DNA of 34,792 nt from Streptomyces griseus. GTDB taxonomy: Bacteria; Actinomycetota; Actinomycetes; Streptomycetales; Streptomycetaceae. The notes beneath the pieces are model-generated. The model did no database searches and was not told the origin of the DNA. It saw only the letters and a list, made by a program, of their open reading frames with translations. The DNA is taken from assembly GCA_002154345.1 (NCBI GenBank), contig MUNB01000301.1, positions 1 through 34,792 on the forward strand, read 5' to 3'. This document shows positions 1-9,116 of this stretch, in pieces (the first letter of the stretch is position 1; every line of letters starts with the position of its first letter). A program made the position numbers and the translations under genes.

Positions 1-750
1 CGGGGCGCCGTACGCCTGGCCGGGGCCCGGGCCGCCGTGGTCGGGGGTGTGCGCGGCGAACGGCGCACCGGTGCCCTGGCCCGGGGCGGCGGACCCCGTC
101 TCGGCGCGGGTCACCCGCAGGTGCCCCTCGCCGTCCGGGGCGGTCGGCAGCGTCGCCGGACGGGAGCCCGCGGTGAGGCGGAGGGCGGACTCGCCGAGCC
201 GCAGCAGGGCGCCGGGGACGAGACGGACCGGCCGTTCGCGCACCTCGACGCCGTCCAGCGAGGTGCCGTTCGTCGAGCCGAGGTCCGCGACCGAGACCCG
301 GCCGTCGTCGGAGACCGTCACCGTGCAGTGCAGCCGGGAGACGTCCGGGTCGTCGAGCGGGACGTCCGCGTCGGCGGAGCGGCCGATCCGGATCTGCCCG
401 CCGTGCAGCAGGTGGACCCCGCCCGCGTCCGGCCCCGCCACCACGTGCAGCTGGGCCGGAACGGCGTCGTCCGTCGCCTCGTCGTCGCCGGGCACCTGGA
501 GCGAGAGGACCGCGCCGTCCACCAGGGGCGGCTCACCCAGCGCGACGCGGTGCCCGTCCAGCCGCTCCCGGCCGGCGAAGAGCACGACCGCCCCGCCGCC
601 CTGGGAGCTCTCGGGCCCCGAAACGGCGGCGGCCAGCTGGGAGGCGACGGCGGTCAGCGCCGTCCCGGCGGGGGCGGTGACGAGCACGTCGCAGGTGCGC
701 GCCGGGGTCTGGCCGCTGCGCGGCGCGAGGACGGTCAGCCGGATCTGCAT
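1..750 (-). CDS. FHA-domain protein, 5' part only (runs off the left edge); probably FtsK/SpoIIIE-type
   Basis: Reading the minus strand from ATG at 750 gives an open frame of 250 codons with no stop before the window edge, so only the N-terminus is present. The first ~90 residues begin MQIRLTVLAP and look like a ubiquitin-like/YukD-type fold. A forkhead-associated domain follows at about residues 118-190, with the phosphothreonine-binding signatures IRIGR, SRLH (138-141) and DLGSTNGT. FHA domains bind phosphothreonine peptides, and the gene is divergent from two Ser/Thr kinases, so it may be a kinase substrate or reader (inference). In Streptomyces an FHA plus FtsK/SpoIIIE ATPase sits here, which I recall but cannot see because the ATPase part would lie outside the window. 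A weak AAGGGA Shine-Dalgarno lies ~12 nt upstream. Only the start choice and the C-terminal identity are uncertain. Confidence 0.85.
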   Translation of the reverse strand, partial: MQIRLTVLAPRSGQTPARTCDVLVTAPAGTALTAVASQLAAAVSGPESSQGGGAVVLFAGRERLDGHRVALGEPPLVDGAVLSLQVPGDDEATDDAVPAQLHVVAGPDAGGVHLLHGGQIRIGRSADADVPLDDPDVSRLHCTVTVSDDGRVSVADLGSTNGTSLDGVEVRERPVRLVPGALLRLGESALRLTAGSRPATLPTAPDGEGHLRVTRAETGSAAPGQGTGAPFAAHTPDHGGPGPGQAYGAP

Positions 751-1227
751 CGCCGTCAGCGGTCCCTTCTGCGCGGGGGTGCCCGGCAGGGGAAACGCCC
801 TGTGATTCCCCCCACCCGGCACGGACACGTCGTCCGTACAGGTCGTCACGCACCGCGAGACTCCGAGCCCGCAGATCCGTGCTGGAGGCATCCTCGCACC
901 TGCCACTGACAACACGCCCGGCGGTCACCTTTAAATGATCTTGAATGGTCGGCTGTGGGCGCAAAAGTGCCTGCTTGCGTCCGGAACCTGCCGCTCGGAC
1001 GGCCTCCCTGGCAGCTACCTGCCCGCCGCCGGACCGGAACCCGTACGTGCTTCCGAACGTTCGTGCGCCCCTGGGGCGGCCGTACGGCAACCTTCCGCCC
1101 GGTCCGCGCGTCTTCCCCCGAAACGCGAGCCCCCACATGCCCCGTTCGGCGGCACTACAGTGGGCCGGAACATTCGGGCACCCTCTCGGGGGACCGCAAG
1201 CACCACGATCAGCAGGGAGCGCATGAC
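751..1227. other. Divergent intergenic region between the FHA gene and pkaA
   Basis: No convincing gene is seen in these 477 bases. On the minus strand TTGTCA (912-907), followed by GTGGCAGGTGC, resembles a Streptomyces -35 region for the FHA gene. A short AT-rich island lies at 929-950 (TTTAAATGATCTTGAAT), unusual in this GC-rich DNA. For pkaA a possible -10 TACAGT is at 1156-1161, but no good -35 is visible. Open frames here are codon-bias artefacts. Confidence 0.4.
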
Positions 1228-2943
<1,716 letters not shown>

Positions 2944-2996
2944 CCCGTCGGGGCCGGCCTGTTCATGGCCCGGCCCGTCACCCTATCCCTTTGTCG

Positions 2997-3027
2997 ACTT
3001 CTCCGGGCCTATTTCGCCCGGAGAAGT
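2997..3027 (+). terminator. Perfect 12-bp hairpin between pkaA and pkaB
   Basis: ACTTCTCCGGGC (2997-3008) pairs exactly with GCCCGGAGAAGT (3016-3027) around a 7-nt loop. No T-tract follows, as is usual for Streptomyces terminators. It probably ends or attenuates the pkaA transcript before pkaB. A weaker GGGCCGG/CCGGCCC pair lies at 2951-2975. Confidence 0.6.
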
Positions 3028-3118
3028 GAAGGTCGGCGCCATCCAGGGCACGTGACACCCCGAACGCCGCGTAACTTTGTCGACCGGGGGTCCACCGCCA
3101 GCCGCTGAGGGAGCAGTC

Positions 3119-4366
3119 TTGGCACGGAATATCGGCAGCCGGTACACGGCCCACCAGATCCTGGGGCGCGGCAGCGCCGGCACGGTATGGCTCGGCGAAG
3201 GGCCCGAAGGCCCGGTCGCCATCAAGCTGCTCCGTGAGGACCTCGCGTCCGACCAGGAGCTCGTGGGCCGCTTCGTACAGGAGCGCACCGCCCTGCTCGG
3301 ACTCGACCACCCGCACGTGGTCGCCGTCCGGGACCTCGTCGTGGACGGCAACGACCTCGCCCTGGTCATGACGCTCGTACGCGGCACCGACCTGCGCACC
3401 CGACTGGACCGCGAGCGCCGCCTCGCCCCCGAGGCCGCCGTCGCGATCATCGCGGACGTCGCCGACGGGCTGGCCGCCGCGCACAAGGCCCAGATCGTCC
3501 ACCGGGACGTCAAGCCGGAGAACATCCTGCTCGACATGGAGGGCCCGCTCGGCCCCGGCGGCTCGCACCCGGCCCTGCTCACCGACTTCGGCGTCGCCAA
3601 GCTGATCGACACCCCGCGCCGCACCAAGGCCACGAAGATCATCGGTACGCCGGACTACCTGGCCCCCGAGATCGTCGAGGGCCTGCCGCCGCGCGCCGCC
3701 GTCGACATCTACGCGCTCGCGACCGTGCTGTACGAGCTGCTCGCCGGGTTCACGCCCTTCGGCGGCGGCCACCCCGGCGCGGTCCTGCGCCGCCATGTCA
3801 CCGAGACCGTCGTCCCGCTCCCCGGCATCCCCGAGGAGCTCTGGCAGCTCCTCGTCCAGTGCCTGGCCAAGGCCCCCGCCTCCCGGCTGCGAGCCTCGGA
3901 ACTCGCCGTACGGCTGCGCGACCTGCTGCCCCTGCTGGCGGGGATACCCCCGCTGGAGGTGGACGAGCCGGGCCCCGAGGAGAGCGACCAGCAGCCCGCC
4001 GGCTACGACGAGCAGCAGTACACCCCGGCCGCCGAGGAGCCCCGCCGCCGCGGCGCGGTCCCGCTGGTGCCCGGCTCCGCGCCCGACTCCAACCGGGACA
4101 CCCACACGAGCATGCGCGTCCCGGCCCCGGACGAGCTGGCGGGCGGCCCGCTCGGGACGGCCCGCGCCCCCCGCGCCCCGGGCAGGCCCCGGCCCGGATC
4201 CGCCCGGAACAAGGCGGCCGCCGTCCGCAAGCGCCGCCTCACCCTCGGTCTCGCAGCCCTCGCCCTCTGCGCGGCCGTCGCGGTCGGCGGCTGGCTGGCC
4301 GCCGGCGGCGGAGACGGGGACGGGGCGCCCCGGGACAGCGAGAACTCGGCCCCGGCGACCCCCTGA
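3119..4366 (+). CDS. pkaB: Hanks-type Ser/Thr protein kinase, second of a tandem pair
   Basis: The start chosen is TTG 3119, because GAGGGAG (3107-3113) lies 5 nt before it and the protein then begins [13 protein letters not shown] directly before the kinase fold. A TTG at 3077 would add 14 residues but has no ribosome-binding site. The 415-residue protein has glycine loop GRGSAGTVW (16-24), K36, HRDVKPEN with catalytic D130, DFG at D156 and APE, so the catalytic core is complete. The C-terminal third is a charged, Pro-rich linker with a hydrophobic segment at ~375-393 that may anchor it in the membrane. It shares its kinase core and orientation with pkaA and probably arose by duplication. 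In S. coelicolor PkaA and PkaB are known Ser/Thr kinases; physiological targets here cannot be read from sequence. Confidence 0.9.
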   Translation: MARNIGSRYTAHQILGRGSAGTVWLGEGPEGPVAIKLLREDLASDQELVGRFVQERTALLGLDHPHVVAVRDLVVDGNDLALVMTLVRGTDLRTRLDRERRLAPEAAVAIIADVADGLAAAHKAQIVHRDVKPENILLDMEGPLGPGGSHPALLTDFGVAKLIDTPRRTKATKIIGTPDYLAPEIVEGLPPRAAVDIYALATVLYELLAGFTPFGGGHPGAVLRRHVTETVVPLPGIPEELWQLLVQCLAKAPASRLRASELAVRLRDLLPLLAGIPPLEVDEPGPEESDQQPAGYDEQQYTPAAEEPRRRGAVPLVPGSAPDSNRDTHTSMRVPAPDELAGGPLGTARAPRAPGRPRPGSARNKAAAVRKRRLTLGLAALALCAAVAVGGWLAAGGGDGDGAPRDSENSAPATP

Positions 4367-4372
4367 GCGCAC

Positions 4373-4414
4373 CCCTTCCCCGGGCGGTATTCCGGGCCGG
4401 TTCCCGGGGGAGGG
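4373..4414 (+). terminator. Terminator-like hairpin after pkaB
   Basis: CCCTTCCCCGGG (4373-4384) pairs with CCCGGGGGAGGG (4403-4414) over 12 bp with one G-T wobble. The 18-nt loop holds a smaller CCGG/CCGG pair. It separates pkaB from the prfB promoter. Confidence 0.55.
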
Positions 4415-4436
4415 CAAGCTTCATCCGGTCAGCCGT

Positions 4437-4448
4437 TACGCTGGACCC
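4437..4448 (+). promoter_or_regulatory. Probable leaderless promoter (-10 TACGCT) of prfB
   Basis: TACGCT at 4437-4442 fits the TANNNT -10 pattern and ends 6 nt before GTG 4449. There is no Shine-Dalgarno, so transcription probably starts at or next to the start codon. Confidence 0.5.
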
Positions 4449-5555
4449 GTGGCAGTCGTCGATATTTCCGAAGAGCTGAAGTCCCTCTCCTCGACCATGG
4501 GGTCGATCGAGGCCGTCCTGGACCTGGATGCGCTGAGGGCGGACATCGCCGCGCTCGAGGAGCAGGCTGCGGCGCCGTCCCTGTGGGACGACCCGGAGGC
4601 GGCCCAGAAGATCACCAGCAAGCTTTCGCACCTCCAGGCCGAGGTCCGCAAGGCCGAGACCCTGCGCGGCCGCATCGACGACCTCGAAGTCCTCTTCGAG
4701 CTCGCGGCGGACGAGGGCGACGCCGACGCCCAGGCGGAGGCCGAGTCCGAGCTGGAGTCGGTGAAGAAGGCGCTGGACGAGATGGAGGTCCGCACGCTCC
4801 TCTCCGGCGAGTACGACGCGCGCGAGGCCCTGGTGACCATCCGGGCCGAGGCCGGCGGCGTCGACGCCGCGGACTTCGCGGAGAAGCTCCAGCGCATGTA
4901 TCTCCGCTGGGCCGAGCAGCACAGCTACAAGACCGAGGTCTACGAGACCGCCTACGCCGAAGAGGCCGGCATCAAGTCGACCACCTTCGCCGTGCAGGTC
5001 CCGTACGCCTACGGCACGCTCTCCGTCGAGCAGGGCACCCACCGCCTGGTCCGCATCTCGCCCTTCGACAACCAGGGCCGCCGCCAGACGTCCTTCGCGG
5101 GCGTCGAGGTGCTCCCGGTCGTCGAGCAGACCGACCACATCGAGATCGACGAGTCCGAGCTGCGCGTCGACGTGTACCGCTCCTCGGGCCCCGGCGGACA
5201 GGGCGTCAACACCACGGACTCCGCGGTCCGTCTGACCCACCTGCCCACCGGCATCGTCGTCTCCTGCCAGAACGAGCGCTCGCAGATCCAGAACAAGGCG
5301 TCCGCGATGAACGTCCTCCAGGCCAAGCTCCTCGAGCGCCGCCGCCAGGAGGAGCAGGCCAAGATGAACGCGCTCAAGGGCGACGGCGGCAACTCCTGGG
5401 GCAACCAGATGCGTTCGTACGTCCTCCACCCGTACCAGATGGTCAAGGACCTGCGTACGGAGTTCGAGATGGGCAATCCCGAAGCGGTCTTCAACGGCGA
5501 GATCGACGGTTTCGTCGAAGCGGGCATCCGCTGGCGCAAGCAGCGCGAGAAGTAG
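4449..5555 (+). CDS. prfB: Peptide chain release factor 2 (RF2)
   Basis: 368 residues from GTG 4449. RF2 recognises UGA and UAA stop codons in the ribosomal A site and triggers peptidyl-tRNA hydrolysis. The stop-recognition tripeptide SPF (204-206), which distinguishes RF2 from RF1, and the catalytic GGQ (249-251, in [10 protein letters not shown]) are both present. An N-terminal coiled-coil-like acidic region covers residues ~10-110. The frame is continuous, with no in-frame TGA and no CTTTGA slippery site near the start, so the autoregulatory +1 frameshift of E. coli prfB is absent. The gene starts 82 nt after pkaB, appears to have its own leaderless promoter, and is closed by a strong terminator. 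Confidence 0.97.
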   Translation: MAVVDISEELKSLSSTMGSIEAVLDLDALRADIAALEEQAAAPSLWDDPEAAQKITSKLSHLQAEVRKAETLRGRIDDLEVLFELAADEGDADAQAEAESELESVKKALDEMEVRTLLSGEYDAREALVTIRAEAGGVDAADFAEKLQRMYLRWAEQHSYKTEVYETAYAEEAGIKSTTFAVQVPYAYGTLSVEQGTHRLVRISPFDNQGRRQTSFAGVEVLPVVEQTDHIEIDESELRVDVYRSSGPGGQGVNTTDSAVRLTHLPTGIVVSCQNERSQIQNKASAMNVLQAKLLERRRQEEQAKMNALKGDGGNSWGNQMRSYVLHPYQMVKDLRTEFEMGNPEAVFNGEIDGFVEAGIRWRKQREK

Positions 5556-5574
5556 CCTCGGCGGTACGGAGGTT

Positions 5575-5602
5575 GGGCCCGGACAGGCGACTGTCCGGGC
5601 CC
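5575..5602 (+). terminator. prfB terminator, perfect 12-bp stem
   Basis: GGGCCCGGACAG (5575-5586), loop GCGA, then CTGTCCGGGCCC (5591-5602). It lies 20 nt after the prfB stop. Confidence 0.85.
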
Positions 5603-5699
5603 TCTCGCGTTGGGGAGAAGCTGTGCCCGATGCGTCACAGTCGTGCTTCCGAATAGCCGTCAAGAACCCCCATACCGGTGTGTAGTGCACGGAACGGCC

Positions 5700-5728
5700 T
5701 TGACGTAATCCTTAACTCTGGCCAGGGT
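5700..5728 (+). promoter_or_regulatory. Possible vegetative promoter for the LAETG surface-protein gene
   Basis: TTGACG (5700-5705) and CAGGGT (5723-5728) are separated by 17 nt, close to the Streptomyces HrdB consensus except for C at the first -10 position. It would give a leader of about 150 nt. The rest of the gap 5603-5885 shows nothing definite. Confidence 0.35.
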
Positions 5729-5885
5729 GCTAGAGCAGCATGCGTATGTCTGGGACGGGTGTGAACCGGGGGGCGGGCGGGGTGACCACGACACGACGTG
5801 GCCTTGCCGAGAGCGATTCCCCGCAGGGCCACGGCCCGCATATGGCTGCTCCAATGACGAGATCGGCTACTGGGGGTAGCAACAC

Positions 5886-6800
5886 ATGACGAAGAAGACG
5901 CGCGTTCGCGTCGCGCGGATAGCCGCTGGTGCGGTGATCGCCGCGGGTGCCTCGCTGACCGCTGCCGGTGCGGCGCAGGCGCTGGAGATCGGTGTCGACA
6001 CCGGCGTCGTTGACGTCAACGTCCAGATGGGCGAGGGCGAGGAGAACCCGATCGGCGGCGCTGACGTTGGCGGTGGCGGTGCTGACGGCGGTGTCGACGG
6101 TGGCGTCGATGGCGGTGCCGATGGTGGCGTTGACGGCGGTGCTGACGGTGGCGTCGATGGCGGTGCTGACGGCGGTGTCGACGGCGGCGTTGATGGTGGC
6201 GTCGATGGCGGTGCCGATGGTGGCGTTGACGGCGGTGCTGACGGTGGCGTCGATGGCGGTGCCGATGGTGGCGTTGACGGCGGTGCTGACGGTGGCGTCG
6301 ATGGCGGTGCCGATGGTGGTGTCGACGGCGGTGCTGACGGCGGTGCCGATGGTGGCGTCGATGGCGGTGCTGACGGCGGTGCCGATGGCGGCGTTGACGG
6401 CGGCTCCGGCAACAACGGCGGCTCGGGCAACAACGGCGGTTCCGGTAACAACGGTGGCTCCGGCAACAACGGCGGCGGCGACCAGGGCGGCTCCACCGGC
6501 ACCACCGGCGGCGACCAGGGTGGCACCACCGGCGGCTCCGCGACCGGCGGCTCCACCACCGGTGGCGACGACGCCGGCACCTGCACCGTCGACCTCGACG
6601 GCGCCGAGTGCACCGACGGCACCGACACCGACAGTGTCGGCAACAAGCCGGTCGAGCAGAGCAAGGGCAAGGAAGAGCTCGCCGAGACCGGTGCGGCCGA
6701 GACGACCTTCCTGGTCATCGGCGCCGCGACGATGATCGCGGGCGGCATCGGCTTCCGCATCCTGCCGCGCCTCGTCGGCGGCGGTCGCACGGTCGCCTAG
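5886..6800 (+). CDS. Secreted Gly/Asp-repeat protein with C-terminal LAETG sortase signal
   Basis: 304 residues from ATG 5886; an in-frame TAG at 5877 fixes this start, and GGGGG at 5872-5876 is a modest ribosome-binding site. Residues 1-33 form a signal peptide (MTKKTRVRVARIAAG, ending near AAQA). Residues ~67-172 are an almost uninterrupted D-G-G-A/V tetrapeptide repeat, followed by SGNNGG units and Thr/Gly-rich sequence. The C-terminus has LAETG (265-269), a hydrophobic helix (~275-292) and an Arg-containing tail, the layout of substrates for actinobacterial class E sortases (LAXTG). The mature protein should therefore be covalently attached to peptidoglycan. I do not recognise a family. 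Whether the Asp-rich repeat binds Ca2+ or acts only as a flexible spacer is unknown. Confidence 0.85.
   Translation: MTKKTRVRVARIAAGAVIAAGASLTAAGAAQALEIGVDTGVVDVNVQMGEGEENPIGGADVGGGGADGGVDGGVDGGADGGVDGGADGGVDGGADGGVDGGVDGGVDGGADGGVDGGADGGVDGGADGGVDGGADGGVDGGADGGVDGGADGGADGGVDGGADGGADGGVDGGSGNNGGSGNNGGSGNNGGSGNNGGGDQGGSTGTTGGDQGGTTGGSATGGSTTGGDDAGTCTVDLDGAECTDGTDTDSVGNKPVEQSKGKEELAETGAAETTFLVIGAATMIAGGIGFRILPRLVGGGRTVA
6085..6402 (+). repeat. 12-bp minisatellite encoding D-G-G-(V/A)
   Basis: About 26 copies of GAyGGyGGygyy-like 12-mers run without interruption. Longer blocks (GTTGACGGCGGTGCTGACGG and neighbours) recur exactly every 60 to 84 nt, which points to recent expansion by slippage or unequal crossover. 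Copy number probably varies between strains. Confidence 0.9.
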
Positions 6801-6816
6801 TCCGCGACGGACCGTA

Positions 6817-6854
6817 AAGGGCCCGGGAGGGCGTTCGACGCCTCCCGGGCCCTT
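6817..6854 (+). terminator. Terminator after the LAETG gene
   Basis: AAGGGCCCGGGAGG (6817-6830) pairs with CCTCCCGGGCCCTT (6841-6854), with a further GCG/CGC pair around TTCGA inside. It lies 16 nt after the stop codon. It may also serve the convergent small gene on the minus strand. Confidence 0.9.
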
Positions 6855-6957
6855 CTGCGCGCCCGAACCGCTCAGGCGGCCGTACGCATACGTCTGTCAG
6901 CCCCCGACGGGGCGATGAGGGGCGGCCCCGGAGGGCCGTGCGCGTGCGCGGGCCGGA

Positions 6958-7158
6958 TCAGGCCGCTTGGTGCGCCAGCAGCGCGAGGGCGGTCAGCAGC
7001 ACCACCATCAGGGCGATCAGCATCGCCGGGCTCATCCCGGCCAGCGGGCCCTGGCCCTGCTCCTCCAGCATCTGCTGCCGTACCGCACGGCAGACACGGC
7101 AGCGGCCCTCGCTCACGGGCGCCGCGCAGTTCGCGCACACCAGTCGGTCATAGGTCAT
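6958..7158 (-). CDS. Small zinc-ribbon membrane protein, hypothetical
   Basis: 66 residues from ATG 7158 on the minus strand; GGAGGAGG (complement of 7166-7173) is the ribosome-binding site. An in-frame ATG at 7164 lies too close to the main GGAGG but cannot be excluded. The protein has two CxxC pairs (C8/C11 and C20/C23), a zinc-ribbon pattern, then a Gln/Glu-rich stretch and one hydrophobic helix (~42-62) at the C-terminus. It is probably a membrane protein with a cytoplasmic zinc knuckle. It is divergent from ftsE with a 260-bp gap, but I cannot assign a function or link it to division from sequence alone. Confidence 0.75.
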   Translation of the reverse strand: MTYDRLVCANCAAPVSEGRCRVCRAVRQQMLEEQGQGPLAGMSPAMLIALMVVLLTALALLAHQAA

Positions 7159-7418
7159 GCGCATTCCTCCTCCCGCGCGGCGGAGCCGCTTGCCTGCTTT
7201 CTCTCCGCACAACGCTCACGGAAACGCAACCGTTCCCCCCACCACTGTGCCAGCTCGCGGCGATTTCGGCGCGGCCCGCCGGACAAGGTCCGGCACGACC
7301 CGTTTCGTTCCGGCGGTCGATCCGCCATAAATCACCCATTGCCGGACGCCGCCTGCACGCGTGAGCCCGGTTCGCGTATGGTCACGCTCACCTACTCCCG
7401 GCCGACCGTGGTGCATCC

Positions 7419-8108
7419 GTGATCCGATTCGACAACGTCTCCAAGACCTACCCGAAGCAGACCCGACCGGCTCTGCGCGATGTCTCGCTGGACATCGAGA
7501 AGGGTGAGTTCGTCTTCCTGGTGGGGTCCTCCGGCTCCGGCAAGTCGACCTTCATGCGACTGATCCTGCGCGAGGAGCGCGCCAGCACGGGCATGGTCCA
7601 TGTGCTCGGCAAGGACCTCGCGCGGCTGTCCAACTGGAAGGTGCCGCAGATGCGCCGCCAGCTGGGGACGGTCTTCCAGGACTTCCGCCTGCTGCCCAAC
7701 AAGACGGTCGCGGAGAACGTGGCCTTCGCGCAGGAGGTCATCGGCAAGCCCCGCGGCGAGATCCGCAAGGCCGTGCCCCAGGTGCTCGACCTCGTCGGCC
7801 TCGGCGGCAAGGAGGAGCGGATGCCCGGTGAGCTCTCCGGTGGTGAGCAGCAGCGCGTGGCCATCGCCCGCGCCTTCGTCAACCGCCCGATGCTGCTGAT
7901 CGCGGACGAGCCGACCGGCAACCTCGACCCGCAGACCTCGGTCGGCATCATGAAGCTGCTGGACCGGATCAACCGGACCGGCACCACCGTGATCATGGCG
8001 ACCCACGACCAGAACATCGTCGACCAGATGCGCAAGCGCGTCATCGAGCTCGAGCAGGGCCGTCTCGTACGCGACCAGGCACGCGGCGTCTACGGCTACC
8101 AGCACTGA
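7419..8108 (+). CDS. ftsE: Cell-division ABC transporter ATPase FtsE
   Basis: 229 residues from GTG 7419. FtsE is the cytoplasmic ATPase of the FtsEX complex, which transmits division signals through FtsX to peptidoglycan hydrolases outside the membrane. Walker [10 protein letters not shown] has K42, the ABC signature LSGGEQQR starts at L139, and Walker B LLIADEP has D163/E164. The N-terminus ([11 protein letters not shown]) aligns with known FtsE. No clear Shine-Dalgarno precedes the GTG; TATGGT at 7377-7382 is a possible -10 with a leader of about 30 nt. ftsX follows 54 nt downstream in the same direction. Mycobacterial FtsEX activates the NlpC/P60 hydrolase RipC; no such gene is in this window. 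Confidence 0.97.
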   Translation: MIRFDNVSKTYPKQTRPALRDVSLDIEKGEFVFLVGSSGSGKSTFMRLILREERASTGMVHVLGKDLARLSNWKVPQMRRQLGTVFQDFRLLPNKTVAENVAFAQEVIGKPRGEIRKAVPQVLDLVGLGGKEERMPGELSGGEQQRVAIARAFVNRPMLLIADEPTGNLDPQTSVGIMKLLDRINRTGTTVIMATHDQNIVDQMRKRVIELEQGRLVRDQARGVYGYQH

Positions 8109-8162
8109 CCGAGGGGCTCCGGCCCCTCGTGCATTTCGAGCATCGAGTACTGAAAGGACGCC

Positions 8163-9080
8163 ATGCGCGCCCAGTTCGTCCTGTCGGAGATCGGCGTCGG
8201 TCTCCGCCGCAACCTCACGATGACCTTCGCGGTCGTGGTCTCCGTCGCCCTCTCGCTCGCCCTGTTCGGCGGTGCGCTGCTGATGCGCGAGCAGGTCAGC
8301 ACGATGAAGGACTACTGGTACGACAAGGTCAACGTCTCGATCTTCCTCTGCAACAAGAACGACGCCAAGGACATGCCCAAGTGCGCCAAGGGGGCTGTCA
8401 CCAAGGAGCAGAAGGCGGAGATCAAGGCCGATCTGGAGAAGATGGACGCCGTCCAGACGGTCCACTTCGAGACGGTCGACGAGGCGTACAAGCACTACCA
8501 GGAGCAGTTCGGCGACTCCCCGATGGCGGGCAACATCACGCCCGACCAGATGCAGGAGTCCTTCCGGGTCAAGCTGGACGACCCGCAGAAGTACAAGGTC
8601 GTCGCGACGGCCTTCGCCGGACGCGACGGGGTGCAGTCCGTCCAGGACCAACGGTCCATCCTGGACAACCTCTTCGAGCTGATGAACGGCATGAACGTCG
8701 TCGCGATCTACGTGATGATCCTCATGCTCGTCATCGCGCTGATCCTGATCGTCAACACCGTGCGCGTCTCCGCGTTCAGCCGGAGACGTGAAACGGGCAT
8801 CATGCGCCTCGTGGGAGCCTCCGGCTTCTACATCCAGGCCCCCTTCATCATGGAGGCGGCCGTCGCCGGCCTGATCGGCGGCGTCCTGGCCTGCGGCATG
8901 CTGCTCGGCGGCCGGTACTTCCTGATCGACGGCGGTCTCGCGCTCCAGGAGAAGCTGAACCTGATCAACTTCATCGGCTGGGACGCGGTCCTCACCAAGC
9001 TCCCGCTGGTGCTCGCGATCGGCCTGCTGATGCCCGCCGTCGCCGCTCTCTTCGCGCTGCGCAAGTACCTGAAGGTGTGA
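8163..9080 (+). CDS. ftsX: Cell-division protein FtsX, permease-like partner of FtsE
   Basis: 305 residues from ATG 8163, with AAAGGA 5 nt upstream. Topology is typical of FtsX: an N-terminal cytoplasmic segment, TM1 at ~20-42, a large extracytoplasmic domain (~43-170), then three TM helices in the C-terminal half. The extracytoplasmic domain carries two cysteines (C63, C74) that could form a disulfide. This loop couples FtsE ATPase activity to cell-wall hydrolases. The stop at 9078-9080 is 36 nt before the next gene, which appears to have its own leaderless promoter, so ftsEX may be a two-gene operon with partial read-through. Confidence 0.96.
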   Translation: MRAQFVLSEIGVGLRRNLTMTFAVVVSVALSLALFGGALLMREQVSTMKDYWYDKVNVSIFLCNKNDAKDMPKCAKGAVTKEQKAEIKADLEKMDAVQTVHFETVDEAYKHYQEQFGDSPMAGNITPDQMQESFRVKLDDPQKYKVVATAFAGRDGVQSVQDQRSILDNLFELMNGMNVVAIYVMILMLVIALILIVNTVRVSAFSRRRETGIMRLVGASGFYIQAPFIMEAAVAGLIGGVLACGMLLGGRYFLIDGGLALQEKLNLINFIGWDAVLTKLPLVLAIGLLMPAVAALFALRKYLKV

Positions 9081-9103
9081 CATGTGCCCCAGGGGGTTTG
9101 TCC

Positions 9104-9116
9104 TAGACTCGTCGCC
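9104..9116 (+). promoter_or_regulatory. Probable leaderless promoter (-10 TAGACT) of the S41 protease gene
   Basis: TAGACT (9104-9109) ends 7 nt before ATG 9117 and no Shine-Dalgarno precedes the ATG. This is a classical leaderless arrangement. GTGACA at 9077-9082 is too far (21 nt) to be an ideal -35. Confidence 0.55.

Noticed and set aside
955-1227. N-terminal 91-residue extension of PkaA
   Set aside because: It is Arg/Pro-rich noise without a ribosome-binding site; GTG 1228 is followed directly by the kinase domain.
3077-3118. Upstream TTG start for pkaB
   Set aside because: TTG 3119 has GAGGGAG at 5-nt spacing and gives a kinase-proximal N-terminus; the 3077 start has no ribosome-binding site.
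4449-4560. Programmed frameshift in prfB
   Set aside because: The frame is continuous and no in-frame TGA or CTTTGA slippery site is present, so this RF2 gene is not frameshift-regulated.
6085-6402. CRISPR array
   Set aside because: Repeats are contiguous 12-mers without spacers and encode protein in frame.
7416-7418. ATG or other start for ftsE
   Set aside because: No in-frame ATG exists near the conserved N-terminus; GTG 7419 fits the family start.
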